A stretch of 55,142 bases of DNA from Planctomycetota bacterium (GCA_003670925.1 QWQG01000017.1:1-55142), one strand, 5' to 3'. Counted from the stretch's first letter, positions 1 through 9,650 are shown. The notes: generated by a model from the sequence alone, not told the origin. Program-made: numbers and translations.

Positions 1-130
1 CGGGTACCGCGTCCAAAATTTCGAGCGTTCTGCCTGCGACCGTCAAGATTTCTCCGGCCTGCAGTGCGCGTCGAGCGACAGCGACGTTGTCGGAAGGATG
101 CAGCAGCAGCAGAGGTTCCAATGCAGTCAC
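1..130 (-). CDS. UxaA-like (altronate dehydratase family) protein, N-terminal fragment cut by window edge
   Basis: The minus strand opens with a GTG at 130 and reads without a stop off the left end. The peptide begins VTALEPLLLLHPSDNVAVAR and continues with ALQAGE. A start of the form LHPxDNVAVA..L..G is characteristic of the SAF domain at the beginning of UxaA/altronate dehydratase-type sugar acid dehydratases, which act in the cytoplasm. Only 43 residues are visible, so the catalytic part is not seen. No ATG occurs in frame upstream, which makes GTG the best start, although no clear Shine-Dalgarno precedes it. The assignment rests on a short motif and is tentative. Confidence 0.5.
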   Translation of the reverse strand, partial: MTALEPLLLLHPSDNVAVARRALQAGEILTVAGRTLEILDAVP

Positions 131-527
131 GGGATATCTTTCAAAGGTGGAAACGTATTGCCTAGCCGTACACGGCGAGGATGGAGAAAAAAGTTTAGGG
201 GAACATTCGTCGGTTTAACCCATGGCCAAAGACCACATTGTTTCGGCGATTATCCACAGCAGCCTAGCCGCTAACCTTGGGTTCAACGATTCCTATTTGA
301 CCTAGCTAAAGATGGATTGGATATTCATCGGATGCGGAAGGTATCACTCTCAATTCAGAATTGTAACCACTGTTTCAAATCTTGACTTAAAAGCACCAGC
401 GGCGATTTTGCCGGTTTTGTCCTCTGATCTTGCCCGCGGCGCGTGCATTCCGGAAGCAATTTTTCGATTGGGGCAAAGCTAACCCAACTGCGCTCAGTGA
501 ATCCTACGCGCAAAATAGCGGCACGCG
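131..527. other. Intergenic region, no gene seen
   Basis: About 400 bases lie between the start of the UxaA-like gene and the end of the DUF1501 gene, both on the minus strand. No convincing open frame, tRNA or palindrome was found. It presumably holds the promoter of the UxaA-like gene. Confidence 0.5.
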
Positions 528-1976
528 TCATGCGAGAACCTTGGGAACCAGTTCGCCGTGGACATCTGTCAGTCGATAATGACGTCCCTGGAACTTGAAT
601 GTGAGCTTCGCATGGTCAATGCCTAAGAGGTGCAAGATGGTGGCATTCAAATCATGGACATGCACAGGATCACGCGTGATGTTGTAACTAAAATCGTCAG
701 TTTCCCCCACGGTGGTCCCCGACCTGATCCCGGCGCCAGCCAGCCAGATCGTGAAACAACGTGGATGATGGTCGCGGCCGTAGTCTTCGGCGGTCAGTTT
801 CCCTTGACAATAGACGGTCCGGCCAAACTCACCACCCCAGACTACGAGCGTGTCTTCTAGGAGTCCTCGTTGCTTCAGATCCTGCACCAGAGCCGCCGTT
901 GGCTGGTCAGTTGTTTGGCATTGCAGCGCGATGTTTTTTGGAAGTTCAAGATGCTGGTCCCAGCCACGGTGAAACAGTTGGACGAAACGGACGCCGCGTT
1001 CAGACAGCCGTCGTGCGAGGAGACAATTCCACGCGAACGTCCCTGGCTTTCTGGCGGCTTCACCGTAAAGCTCAAAGGTTGCCGCGGGTTCGTCGGAAAT
1101 GTCCGTGAGTTCAGGAACAGATGTCTGCATCCGATAGGCCATTTCGTACTGGGCGATCCGCGTCGTGATTTCAGGGTCACCGGTTTCTTGCAGCTGGAGT
1201 TCATTCATCGCCGAAAGGTCGTCCAGCAAGCCCCGCCGTAATAGCCTGTTGATTCCCGGTGGATTGGAAAGAAACAGAACAGGATCGCCCTGCGAACGAA
1301 ACTTCACCCCGGCATATCGCGTCGGCAGAAAGCCACTGCCCCACAGACGGTCGTACAGCGGCTGATCGCCGCTACCCGAGATCATCGCGACAAAGGCTGG
1401 CAGGTCCGTGTTTTCACTCCCCAGCCCATAAGACATCCATGCACCCAAACTAGGACGTCCGGCGAGTTGTGCGCCCGTCTGCATAAATGTGATGGCTGGG
1501 TCGTGGTTGATCGCCTCGGTGTGCATCGATTTAATGAAACAGAGATCGTCTGCAATCTTCGCGGTATGTGGGAGCAGCTCGCTGATCCAAGCACCACTCT
1601 GGCCGTGCTGTGCAAACTTAAACTTCGAGGGCGCGATGGGAAAGTTGGCTTGGCTGCTCGTCATGCCTGTCAGACGCTGTCCCTGGCGAACGGTATCTGG
1701 CAGGTCGGAACCTCGGAGGTTGGCTAGTCCCGGCTTATGGTCGAACAGATCAAGCTGCGAAGGTGCTCCGGACTGAAACAGGTAAATGATGCGTTTGGCG
1801 CGGACCGGCAGATTTGGAAAACCGGCCAATCCCGGACCAGTGGCCGCTTGCTCAGCTCGCGCACTCCCGGGCGTATTGATCAGCGACGCCAGAGCCGCAA
1901 GGCCGACTGCTTGGGCCCCGCGTGCAAAAAAATGTCGGCGATTTTCCGCGAAGAGATGGTCGTAAGTGGTTGTCAT
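528..1976 (-). CDS. DUF1501 Tat-exported protein (alkaline-phosphatase superfamily-like)
   Basis: The 482-residue product has a twin-arginine leader near residues 12-35 ([14 protein letters not shown] followed by a hydrophobic stretch), so it should be exported folded. Family marks of DUF1501 follow: [17 protein letters not shown] near residue 63, the NHDP segment near 157, GGEFGRT near 383 with DHHP shortly after, and [17 protein letters not shown] near the end. DUF1501 proteins resemble sulfatase/phosphatase folds; their substrate is unknown. The gene lies 56 bases downstream of, and in the same direction as, the PSCyt/DUF1553 gene, the usual planctomycete pairing, so the two are probably cotranscribed. 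Length is normal for the family. Confidence 0.9.
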   Translation of the reverse strand: MTTTYDHLFAENRRHFFARGAQAVGLAALASLINTPGSARAEQAATGPGLAGFPNLPVRAKRIIYLFQSGAPSQLDLFDHKPGLANLRGSDLPDTVRQGQRLTGMTSSQANFPIAPSKFKFAQHGQSGAWISELLPHTAKIADDLCFIKSMHTEAINHDPAITFMQTGAQLAGRPSLGAWMSYGLGSENTDLPAFVAMISGSGDQPLYDRLWGSGFLPTRYAGVKFRSQGDPVLFLSNPPGINRLLRRGLLDDLSAMNELQLQETGDPEITTRIAQYEMAYRMQTSVPELTDISDEPAATFELYGEAARKPGTFAWNCLLARRLSERGVRFVQLFHRGWDQHLELPKNIALQCQTTDQPTAALVQDLKQRGLLEDTLVVWGGEFGRTVYCQGKLTAEDYGRDHHPRCFTIWLAGAGIRSGTTVGETDDFSYNITRDPVHVHDLNATILHLLGIDHAKLTFKFQGRHYRLTDVHGELVPKVLA

Positions 1977-2032
1977 AATCAGATGTCCATGCGCTCAAAG
2001 GGACCGTATTGCAATGTGCGTTGTTGTGTTCC

Positions 2033-5000
2033 CTATTTCTTGTTAACCACTTCGTCCAGATTCAGGATCAGACTGGTGACCGTGGTGCATGCGGCGAGTT
2101 CGCAGACGTCCAGTTTCTCATTGACCACGAATTCGCCCACATGCACAAGGTCGTGTGCGGCGGACGGATCATTGCGAAAAATTTCTAAGCTGCGCTGAAA
2201 ACGCCGCACGAGAACAACCAATTCTTCGGGACGAGGTATTCTCGCCGTGGCGGTGAGGAAGGCGTGGGCAAGTTGATCGTCGATCGAGCCATCGACATCT
2301 GTCATCGATCGCTGCGCCAACACGCGCGCCGCTTCCACAAACGTGACGTCATTCATCAGTGCCAATGCCTGCAGCGGAGTGTTTGTGCGCGTCCGCTGGA
2401 CAATGCAGGCTTCGCGACTTGTGGCGTCAAATGTCACCATCGACGGGGGAGCCACCGTGCGTTTCCAATACGTGTATAAGCTGCGGCGATAAAGGTCTTC
2501 ACCATGTGACTGAGTGTACTCCGTGTCCGTGGCGATCTCCTGCCAAAGACCTTCCGGCTGATAGGGTTTGACGGACGGACCACCAACGCGGTCGGTGAGC
2601 AAGCCACTCACAAACAATGCCTGATCTCGGATTGTCTCCGCCGGAAGTCGTTGCCGTGGCCCTCGTGCCAGCAGGCGATTGTCGGGATCGCGCAGAATCA
2701 ATTCTGGTGAAATATGCGACACTTGGCGGTACGTCGCACTCGTTACAAGCATCTTCTGAAGGGCCTTCATGTCCCAGCCGAGTCGGACGAATTCCGTCGC
2801 CAGCCAGTCTAGGAGTTTCGGATGGCTCGGACTTTCTCCTTGAACACCAAAATCTTCGCTCGTACCGACCAACCCGTGGCCAAAGTAGAGCTGCCAGAAA
2901 CGGTTCACGGCGACGCGAGCGGTCAGCGGATGATCCGGGCTGACAAGCCAGCGCGCTAGACCGAGGCGATTCGAGGGGGAATTGGCTGGCATCGCAGGAA
3001 ATGCCGCTGGAACGCCGGGTTCCACTTTGGCTCCCGGCCGATCGTATTGTCCCCGGATTAAGACATGCGTCTCGCGCGGCTGCTCCATTTCCTGCATCAC
3101 CATCACCGTGGGCAGATTTTCGAAGAACGTACGCCGCTGCTGCCGAAGCTCCGTCAACTGCCGGTCAGCATCGCGAATCACATCCGGAGCATGGTGGTCA
3201 AGAAAATAGCGTGTGAGTTTGCGCTGCTGAGCAACATCCCGAGATTCCGCCGGGAGGATCAGGATTTCAGACACTGTTTGAGGAACCGCGAGCAACTGGA
3301 CTTCCATGGCTGCCAAATCTCGCCCATAAATCCGGACGTCATCCATGCCACCGATGAAAGAACGCTGCCCGCCGCCGATTCGCAGTGGCTCGGTGAGCAG
3401 TGCGAATGTCTGATTGAGCCGGTCCAGTTTCACGTCCAGCGGAATTGGCTGACCATCGACGTAGACGCGAATCCCATCCGCCAGACGTGAGCCGTCATAG
3501 GTCACAGCGAGATGGTACCAGCGATCGCGAGGCAGTGATTCGCGACTTTCCACCCGGATTGCATCATCGAGCCAGCGTTTGATAAGGTTCACTTGAAGGC
3601 GGCCATCCCGCAAATGGATGTAATACCCTGCGCCTTCTTCCACCGGAGTCATCCGCGAAATCAGGGTCCCGTTGTCGCCAGAGGCATGCACCCATGCGGC
3701 AATGGAAAATTTGTCGAAATAGCCAAAGTTGGCGCTGTCGCCGGCATTGAAGACGGACGCGCCGTCGAGTTCGAGGGCCTGTCCCAGCTGACCGGCAACA
3801 TACATCACCTGCTTGCCATCTAACGCCGCGTCAGTGTTTTTAACCGAGTCCGTGAGGTTGCCGTCAAAGCCAAAATGGTTCACCAGTCCTGCTGCAACGG
3901 ACCAGTTGACCGGTTGCGTTGGCACGAAACCTGCTTCCCACACGCGTTCTGTTTCAGCGAGTTCGTCCTGCAGAGCTTGCAGGCGGGATTCGGCCGCGCC
4001 AATGTCCGAGTCAAGCTGGATCAACCGCACCTGCTCCTCGGGCAACGGCGCTTTAACAAGCGGTGGTGAGTTGCCTTCCTTGATGGCACGTCCACTCTCA
4101 GGGATGTTGTTGAAGTAAGCAAAGATTTGATAAAAATCTTGCTGCCGAATCGGATCGTATTTGTGATCGTGACAACGGGCACACCCAATGGTCAGGCCTA
4201 GCCAGACTGTGAATGTGGTATCAACACGATCGACGACATATTCAACTTGGTATTCTTCGGGAATAATTCCGCCTTCGGCGTTTCCACGATGATTGCGGTT
4301 GAAGCCGGTCGCGATCCGCTGCTCGAGCGTCGGATTTTCTAAGAGGTCGCCTGCTAGCTGTTCGATCGTAAACTGATCAAATGGCTGGTTGCTGTTGAAC
4401 GCATTGATCACCCAGTCTCTCCAACGCCACATGGACCGCGGACCATCATTCTGATACCCGCTGGTGTCCGCATAGCGCGCAGCATCTAGCCAGCGAACAG
4501 CCATGTGCTCGCCGTATCGCGGTGATGACAGCAGTCGGTCAACGACGGTTTCGTAAGCGTTCGGTGAGGAATCCGCCAGAAAAGTGGCAACATCGTCCGG
4601 CGTCGGTGGCAGTCCCGTCAAGTCGAGAGTCACTCGTCGAATCAGGGTATTCCGGTCTGCTTCGGCGGATGGTTGCAGACCTTCCTGTTCAAGTCGAGCA
4701 AGGATAAAGTTATCCAGCGGATTCCGGTTCCAATTTTTTAATTGCGTCTCCGGCGGATCGTGGCGTTGTGGGGCGATGAACGCCCAGTGTTCGGTCCACT
4801 CGGCTCCTTGGCGGATCCATTCGGTGAGCAACTGAATTTGGGTGTCCGTCAGGTCCCGACCAGAATCCATAGGTGGCATTCGTTGCGCGGGGTCGGATGA
4901 GGAAACTCGCTGATGAAGCACGCTGGCCGCAACGTCGCCAGGCACAATCGCTGGATGGCCCTTGCGATCGGAGAACGCAACTTCCCGAAGATCCAGTCGC

Positions 5001-5179
5001 AGATCATTGACGCGCTGCTGCGCATCCGGGCCATGACAGGTAAAGCAGTTGTCTGCAAGAATCGGGCGGATGTCCCGATTGAAGTCGATCCGCCCGATGT
5101 CTTCCATGCCACAGGCCTGTGACACAAGCACGTGCAAGAGAAAAACGCAGATGAGACAATCGATCTGGTTGGCTCTCAT
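2033..5179 (-). CDS. PSCyt1-DUF1549-LamG-DUF1553 cytochrome-like exported protein
   Basis: A 1048-residue secreted protein. I place the start at the ATG at 5179 because a typical signal peptide (MRANQIDCLICVFLLHVLVS) follows directly and GAGG lies upstream; the frame is open 11 codons further. Domains in order: PSCyt1 with a CFTCH haem-type motif near residue 45; DUF1549 (PSCyt2) from about 130, with GLPPTPDDV and a second CARCHDHKYDP motif; a LamG/concanavalin-like domain near 445-625 (FDGNLTDSV to IYGRDL); and DUF1553 (PSD1) to the end, with VAVNRFWQLYFGHGLV. Such proteins are planctomycete hallmarks of unknown biochemical role, possibly extracellular polysaccharide handling linked to electron transfer. 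It heads a two-gene unit with the DUF1501 gene downstream. Confidence 0.9.
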   Translation of the reverse strand: MRANQIDCLICVFLLHVLVSQACGMEDIGRIDFNRDIRPILADNCFTCHGPDAQQRVNDLRLDLREVAFSDRKGHPAIVPGDVAASVLHQRVSSSDPAQRMPPMDSGRDLTDTQIQLLTEWIRQGAEWTEHWAFIAPQRHDPPETQLKNWNRNPLDNFILARLEQEGLQPSAEADRNTLIRRVTLDLTGLPPTPDDVATFLADSSPNAYETVVDRLLSSPRYGEHMAVRWLDAARYADTSGYQNDGPRSMWRWRDWVINAFNSNQPFDQFTIEQLAGDLLENPTLEQRIATGFNRNHRGNAEGGIIPEEYQVEYVVDRVDTTFTVWLGLTIGCARCHDHKYDPIRQQDFYQIFAYFNNIPESGRAIKEGNSPPLVKAPLPEEQVRLIQLDSDIGAAESRLQALQDELAETERVWEAGFVPTQPVNWSVAAGLVNHFGFDGNLTDSVKNTDAALDGKQVMYVAGQLGQALELDGASVFNAGDSANFGYFDKFSIAAWVHASGDNGTLISRMTPVEEGAGYYIHLRDGRLQVNLIKRWLDDAIRVESRESLPRDRWYHLAVTYDGSRLADGIRVYVDGQPIPLDVKLDRLNQTFALLTEPLRIGGGQRSFIGGMDDVRIYGRDLAAMEVQLLAVPQTVSEILILPAESRDVAQQRKLTRYFLDHHAPDVIRDADRQLTELRQQRRTFFENLPTVMVMQEMEQPRETHVLIRGQYDRPGAKVEPGVPAAFPAMPANSPSNRLGLARWLVSPDHPLTARVAVNRFWQLYFGHGLVGTSEDFGVQGESPSHPKLLDWLATEFVRLGWDMKALQKMLVTSATYRQVSHISPELILRDPDNRLLARGPRQRLPAETIRDQALFVSGLLTDRVGGPSVKPYQPEGLWQEIATDTEYTQSHGEDLYRRSLYTYWKRTVAPPSMVTFDATSREACIVQRTRTNTPLQALALMNDVTFVEAARVLAQRSMTDVDGSIDDQLAHAFLTATARIPRPEELVVLVRRFQRSLEIFRNDPSAAHDLVHVGEFVVNEKLDVCELAACTTVTSLILNLDEVVNKK

Positions 5180-5419
5180 ATCTGAATCCTCGCGAAACTT
5201 GCCATTGGACAATCTTCGGCGGAGCGTATCAGAACGTTCTAGGATTCTCTAATAAGACCTACACGACCCCAGACCGTCGGTGATCACGGTTACCAAAGTT
5301 GCCATGCGGTCGCCCGCAGCGGAACTGGTCCGAAACAATCCGTTTTTCTGCCCACATCGCCCGCTAACGGTATCACTCTGCAGATCTGCGGCTCTCTTCT
5401 TTCGCAGAGGCTTGACGAG

Positions 5420-5901
5420 TCACCGCACTCCAAAGAGTACTTTTAACGCATCTTTGCGGACGGCGTGTTCAAAGGCGGTAGCGGCAGCTTCAAGCGGATA
5501 GGTGGCGGTTAGAAGTGGTTTGACGGAAATCGCACGGCTACTAAGCAACTCAAGGGCGGCGGCGAAGGGGCCGCAGCGGGAGCCCAAGAGTTTAATTTCA
5601 TCGATCACAAACGGCGCCATGTGCAGTGTCTGATCGGCAGCGACGGTTGTCTTGAGCACAATGGTGCCGCACGGCCGCACGAGCTGCAACGCGGTAGTCA
5701 GTCCCGTCGGTGAACCAGTGCAATCCCAACGAACTCATGTCCCAGCGTTCCGGCAAACCCCATGTAACCTTTGCAAAGCTGCAGGTCTGTTTCGCAGATC
5801 CCGGCTTGGATGACATCCACGATGACTTCATCACTGCCGGGCGACCGGAGTACAACATCGCTGCGGAACTGCAGCGTTTGATCAAATACGATGGCGCGCA
5901 T
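5420..5901 (-). pseudogene. Zinc-type alcohol dehydrogenase (MDR family), internally deleted
   Basis: The first 60 or so residues are a clear medium-chain dehydrogenase N-terminus: [26 protein letters not shown] and GHEFVGIA, the zinc-site region. At about 5705-5715 the frame changes, and the sequence continues directly as the C-terminal region ([20 protein letters not shown], then KPLLTATYPLEAAATAFEHA). Roughly half of a normal 340-residue enzyme, including the nucleotide-binding Rossmann core, is missing, and the two pieces are out of frame. The remnant starts 6 bases after the end of the DUF1080 pseudogene on the same strand, so they were probably one operon. An active product is not expected. 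Confidence 0.8.
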
Positions 5902-5907
5902 TGAGAA

Positions 5908-6585
5908 TTATCCCGAAATGTAGATCCGCACATTGTCGAAATTGCCGATGTCGTCAAAGGACCCGAAGCCGATTCGGCCTTCACCGAACGTCCTGTCCGT
6001 CGCCGTCATAGCCGGAGTCTGCATGTCGTCGAAGTAGACCAGGACTTCGCCGCTCTCGATGTAGCGGGAAAGGCGGACGTTGTGCCATTCATCCGTCCAC
6101 GGCGTGCCTTTGGTTGTCTTCGTGGAGATCTTTGTGCGTGGCTTCTCATTGACGATGAAGATCTGATTGGCATGGTCATCCGCCTCCTTGCCCAGATGGA
6201 CGTAATAGAGATGACTGTCGTCCTGATATCCGAAGAACAGGCACAAATCGCGGTGGCCATAATCCGGGATTGTGGACTGCACGCGGACGTCCATCGTAAA
6301 CGTTCCCAGCTTCAGGTCTCAGATCAGACTGCGATTGAAAGGTGACCGAACCGGTGGCTCAAACTTGCTGTCTTTGCGAATGAGTGACGCAAAATGATTG
6401 CCCTTTGCTTCACCCAGTTTCCATGCGGTGGCATCTGTGGGTTCATAACGATCCATGCTGCTGTCTTCAAAGTCGTGCTGATAAATCAAACTCATGCCGT
6501 CGGGTTTCGGCACGTCGTCCGCGACGACCGGCACAGACAGGGTGGCAAGGCAAACCAAGGTCGGAAATAAGAGTCGGTGGTACAT
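5908..6585 (-). pseudogene. DUF1080-type (laminin-G-like) secreted protein interrupted by in-frame TGA
   Basis: The frame starts at ATG 6585 with a signal peptide (MYHRLLFPTLVCLATLSVPVV) and reads to SPFNRSLI, where a TGA at 6319-6321 interrupts it. The same frame then continues without any shift as DLKLGTFTMDVRVQST and YGHRDLCLFFGYQD to the end. The two halves form one DUF1080-like beta-sandwich protein of about 225 residues; in relatives a charged residue stands where the TGA is. A single base change could account for it. Selenocysteine use is unlikely, because no selenoprotein family is involved. It could be a sequencing error, but the neighbouring dehydrogenase is also broken, which favours real decay. 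Confidence 0.75.
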
Positions 6586-6667
6586 GTGACGAACTTTCCG
6601 GAGAATGAAGTGTAAATGCGTGTTTCAGTAGGCGAGCGGCAGCAATGAATCTACCGTAGCTGAATTT

Positions 6668-6708
6668 GCAAGAATTCACACTGTTTGCTCGAAGAACTGA
6701 ATTCTTGC
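6668..6708. repeat. 11-bp inverted repeat between divergent genes
   Basis: The arms GCAAGAATTCA (6668-6678) and TGAATTCTTGC (6698-6708) are perfect reverse complements separated by 19 bases. They lie between the divergent DUF1080 pseudogene and the GNAT gene, where an operator or a cruciform would fit. A third GCGAATTC copy follows immediately. No T-run follows, so a terminator is less likely. Confidence 0.45.
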
Positions 6709-6813
6709 GAATTCAGCGACGACTTTCGTAAGAAAACTGCTGTCGCTCGCCCAAATTCGACGCGGACTTCTTGTCATATCCACTCCCCAACGACAGCAAG
6801 GTATCAAATTCCC

Positions 6814-7215
6814 ATGAACGTTGACTATCAACTGGAGCCAGCACTGTCTGCGGATGAGTTTATCGATGTGCTGCGGCGATCGACGCTGGCGGAACGTCGT
6901 CCTGTGGAAGATCATGAACGCATCGAGCTGATGCTGCGGAATGCCGACGTGATCGTGACGGCTCGGGCGGGAAAATTGCTGGTCGGCGTGAGTCGCGCGA
7001 TTACGGATTTTAGTTTTTGCACGTATCTTTCGGATCTGGCGGTTGCTGTCGAATTTCAGAAGCTGGGGATTGGCCGTGAGCTGATCGTCAGAACTCATGC
7101 GGCCGCCGGTCGCGCGACGCGGCTCTTGCTGATTGCGGCACCGAAGGCTCGATCGTACTATCCGCACATTGGCATGCAGCCGCACGACTCGTGCTGGATG
7201 CTGGAACCCGTTTGA
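6814..7215 (+). CDS. GNAT-family N-acetyltransferase
   Basis: A 133-residue protein, the usual size for a small GNAT enzyme, which transfers an acetyl group from acetyl-CoA to an unidentified amine. The core signature is [20 protein letters not shown], where QKLGIG is the acetyl-CoA pyrophosphate-binding loop (Q/RxxGxG/A), followed by a beta strand with LLLIAAPKA and the typical YYPHIGM end. I chose the ATG at 6814 because the motif order then begins with the standard N-terminal strand and AAGGT lies upstream; the frame itself is open further back. It stands alone between a pseudogene on the other strand and a palindromic repeat that begins at its stop codon. Confidence 0.8.
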   Translation: MNVDYQLEPALSADEFIDVLRRSTLAERRPVEDHERIELMLRNADVIVTARAGKLLVGVSRAITDFSFCTYLSDLAVAVEFQKLGIGRELIVRTHAAAGRATRLLLIAAPKARSYYPHIGMQPHDSCWMLEPV

Positions 7216-7284
7216 AAAAGGGGCCAGGAACGAATAGTGCAGAGCACCCGTTGGGCCATTTGGCTATTAGTTCCCGACCCCTTT
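7215..7284. repeat. REP-like palindromic element, copy 1
   Basis: About 70 bases directly after the GNAT stop codon form an imperfect palindrome: AAAGGGGCCAGGAAC on the left against GTTCCCGACCCCTTT on the right (13 of 15 pair). A diverged copy in the opposite orientation sits at 19071-19140. Its position immediately 3' of a gene is typical for REP elements and could also give transcription termination or mRNA protection. Confidence 0.7.
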
Positions 7285-7365
7285 CGTGCTTCCTCCAACA
7301 GTACTGATGAGGTTAACTCGACGCCGACGACGCAGGGCCAGTGGCTGGATCAGACTTGAGGTTTA

Positions 7366-8139
7366 TCAGGGAGTCTTCTCGCCAGTCTTCGCAACTGGTG
7401 GATCAACGGATACTGCATCGTTCTTCGGAGTTGCGGCCTTCTTCTCGAATTCTGCGTACGCCGCCGGAAACCGTTTCTGGAAGATCGAAACGAATCGAGA
7501 AAGTCTTTCCGAGCCGTTTGTCCCTGCGGGCACTCCCAGCGTGACCTCGCCGTCACCAGCCGCCTCCTGAAACTCGCGTCTGACGTCTTTTGATTGGAGA
7601 CCGCTATCGCCGTATGTGGCAGGATATTCGGTAACCATGAGTGAATGTCGAACAAACATCATGTCTGCAGCCAATTCCTTCATGGGCGTGTCTTCACTTC
7701 GATGAAGCAGAAGCCGAGCACGAAACTCTTTGGCCGTCGATACAAATTCTTGTTGACGAAGAGGTTTAGAGAAGAAATACGCCAAACACAATTCGTCGCC
7801 GATATCCAGTATTTCCTTGTACGGAAAATACTTCGGGTTGTTCCACATCGCCTCCATGGCCGCAAGGTACTCTTTATCTTCGGGCCCCGAAGATCGATTG
7901 CGTAATGACTCTCGAAGCAATGAAATTTTCCGGCCGATTCCCATATCAGATGATTGAACGATGCGATCCACAGCCTTTGAATATTTCTTAAAAGCCTCAA
8001 GATCCCCTCGCTCTTTGGCAAACGTCGCCAACTTGCGATTTGCGTTCAATGCAAAAGAGGGATCAACAGCCTCAGCCCCTCGCTGACGCTTCGGGTTACA
8101 AAGTGAGTGCCATTGGGCTAGCGCCCTGCGGCTGAGCAT
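7366..8139 (-). CDS. Hypothetical protein, 5' end overrun by an interspersed repeat
   Basis: No family is recognised. The credible part of the product runs from about 8076 to the stop: a soluble, mostly helical, charged sequence (LATFAKERGDLEAFKKYSKAV, then DIGDELCLAYFFSKPLRQQE) ending in a lysine- and threonine-rich tail. Upstream in the same frame lies the peptide CNPKRQRG, the translation of a planctomycete dispersed repeat (8072-8135), so the authentic N-terminus is lost or displaced. The ATG at 8139 sits at the outer edge of the repeat and is only a candidate start; the frame is open to 8556, but that part looks non-coding. It may be a truncated gene. Confidence 0.4.
   Translation of the reverse strand: MLSRRALAQWHSLCNPKRQRGAEAVDPSFALNANRKLATFAKERGDLEAFKKYSKAVDRIVQSSDMGIGRKISLLRESLRNRSSGPEDKEYLAAMEAMWNNPKYFPYKEILDIGDELCLAYFFSKPLRQQEFVSTAKEFRARLLLHRSEDTPMKELAADMMFVRHSLMVTEYPATYGDSGLQSKDVRREFQEAAGDGEVTLGVPAGTNGSERLSRFVSIFQKRFPAAYAEFEKKAATPKNDAVSVDPPVAKTGEKTP
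8072..8135. repeat. Dispersed planctomycete repeat (encodes NPKRQRG)
   Basis: The segment contains CCCTCGCTGACGCTTCGGG followed by TTAC, and then GGGCTAGCGCCCTGCGGCTGA. Read on the minus strand it encodes CNPKRQRG, a peptide I know from many spurious or extended planctomycete protein predictions. It lies at the 5' end of the hypothetical gene at 7366. Confidence 0.6.
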
Positions 8140-8708
8140 AACAACTGTTATCAAAAACCATAAATTGTCAACAAGCCGTTCTCGGGAAGCGGCAAGATTG
8201 GTGCAATTCCGCATTGCGTGTGACAGATTCAGTGTTTTTACGGGGTTTTGCGTAGGTTTGAGAAGCGGTTCAGATTTGGCGGTGATGAGTGTGGGGGGGG
8301 CCAGGTTCCAGTCAGCAAGGTCGCCGTGGAACCTTGAAACCGTCGATCCTGATTTTCGGCAGAGGATGACCGACAGCATCCTTGGTTTTTCGATCAAGAT
8401 TGAATCGATGCAAAGATGCTGGAAACTCAACCAGCACCATTCAGAATCCCGCCGCGCTGGCGCGCTCACCGGGCTCAGGACACGAGCAGCCGGGGACGAC
8501 CTTGAAATCGCGGATTTGATGGAAGCGGCAATCCGACGCTGACACGATGGCAGCAATTATCGCTTCATTGCACAGGAATCCACGCGAGTCATTGCGGGAA
8601 CTGACAATCCGGCGTCAATAGCGTTTGTCGTGGAAGCAAAGGCGGTTATCCTTCCGCAGCCGAGAGCTTTCGTACTTTTTAACACTGACTGATGGTTGCA
8701 GACCGATC
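8140..8708. other. Intergenic region upstream of ftsY
   Basis: Frames are open on both strands here, but their translations look random and match no family I know. A G-rich tract (eight G at about 8292) is present. The region presumably holds the ftsY promoter. Confidence 0.4.
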
Positions 8709-9650
8709 ATGGGATTGTTCGACAAACTCAAACGCGGACTGGAAAAGACGAAACAGATTCTGCGAACCGATGTTCGGGACTTGTTCCGGGCCGGGCAGAT
8801 TCTGGATGACAAACTGCTGCAGGATTTCGAAGCTCGCATGATCCGCACCGATATGGGTGTGAAGGCGGCCAGCCAGATCGTGGAACGGATAAGAACGGAT
8901 CATGGCGGACGAACCATTGATGTGGATGCCGTCTGGAAGACGATTCACGACGAAATGGTCGAGCTGCTGAAGGGCCACGACGCCGTTCGCTGGGACCTGA
9001 GCAATCCGCTGTCACCGCTGGTCAAGGTGGCCTCCGGACCGACCGTGATCCTGGTTGCCGGTGTGAACGGCGTTGGCAAGACGACATCGATCGCCAAGCT
9101 GGCAAACCTGCTGCAGAAGAACGGCAACAAAGTCGTGCTTGCTGCCGGCGACACGTTCCGCGCGGCGGCGGTGGAGCAGCTTACGTTGTGGAGCGAACGC
9201 CTGGGCTGCACGATTGTCCGCAAGGAAAGCAATTCCGATCCGGCGGCTGTCGCTTACGACGGCGTTCAGAAAGCAGTCGAGATTGGAGCCGACTATCTGA
9301 TCATGGACACCGCCGGTCGCCTGCAGACTCAGAAGAATCTGATGGATGAACTCGAAAAAATCCGCCGTGTCATGCGGAAGATCATTCCCGATGCACCGCA
9401 CGAAAGCCTGTTGGTGCTTGATGCCACAACCGGCCAGAATGGACTGAGCCAGGCCAAGAGTTTTTCACAGGCCATCGGCTGCACAGGACTCATTCTGGCC
9501 AAGCTCGACGGCACAGCGCGTGGCGGCGTGGTGATCGCCATCCGGCAGGAAATGGGATTCCCTGTGAAGTACATTGGCGTCGGCGAACAGATCGATGACC
9601 TTGAACTCTTCGACCCGGACAGCTTTGTGGATGCGTTGTTTGCGAAGTAG
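8709..9650 (+). CDS. ftsY: Signal recognition particle receptor FtsY
   Basis: A 313-residue SRP-type GTPase that docks ribosome-nascent-chain complexes at the membrane and hands them to SecYEG. The helical N domain opens with MGLFDKLKRGLEKTK. The G domain shows the P-loop GVNGVGKTT near residue 119, DTFRAAAVEQL, the DTAGR switch near 201, the DATTGQNG region, the TKLD-equivalent AKLDGTARGG, and the closing GVGEQIDDLELFD signature. The long acidic A domain found in enteric FtsY is absent, as in many phyla. I start at ATG 8709, where similarity begins; the frame is open 28 codons further up. Its stop codon is part of a hairpin shared with the convergent DUF1080 gene. Confidence 0.96.
   Translation: MGLFDKLKRGLEKTKQILRTDVRDLFRAGQILDDKLLQDFEARMIRTDMGVKAASQIVERIRTDHGGRTIDVDAVWKTIHDEMVELLKGHDAVRWDLSNPLSPLVKVASGPTVILVAGVNGVGKTTSIAKLANLLQKNGNKVVLAAGDTFRAAAVEQLTLWSERLGCTIVRKESNSDPAAVAYDGVQKAVEIGADYLIMDTAGRLQTQKNLMDELEKIRRVMRKIIPDAPHESLLVLDATTGQNGLSQAKSFSQAIGCTGLILAKLDGTARGGVVIAIRQEMGFPVKYIGVGEQIDDLELFDPDSFVDALFAK

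Noticed and set aside
6319-6321. Selenocysteine decoding of the in-frame TGA
   Set aside because: DUF1080 is not a selenoprotein family, and no obvious SECIS-like hairpin follows.
8165-8542. Plus-strand frame of 125 codons before ftsY
   Set aside because: Biased, arginine-rich translation with no domain and an overlapping open frame on the other strand; probably non-coding.
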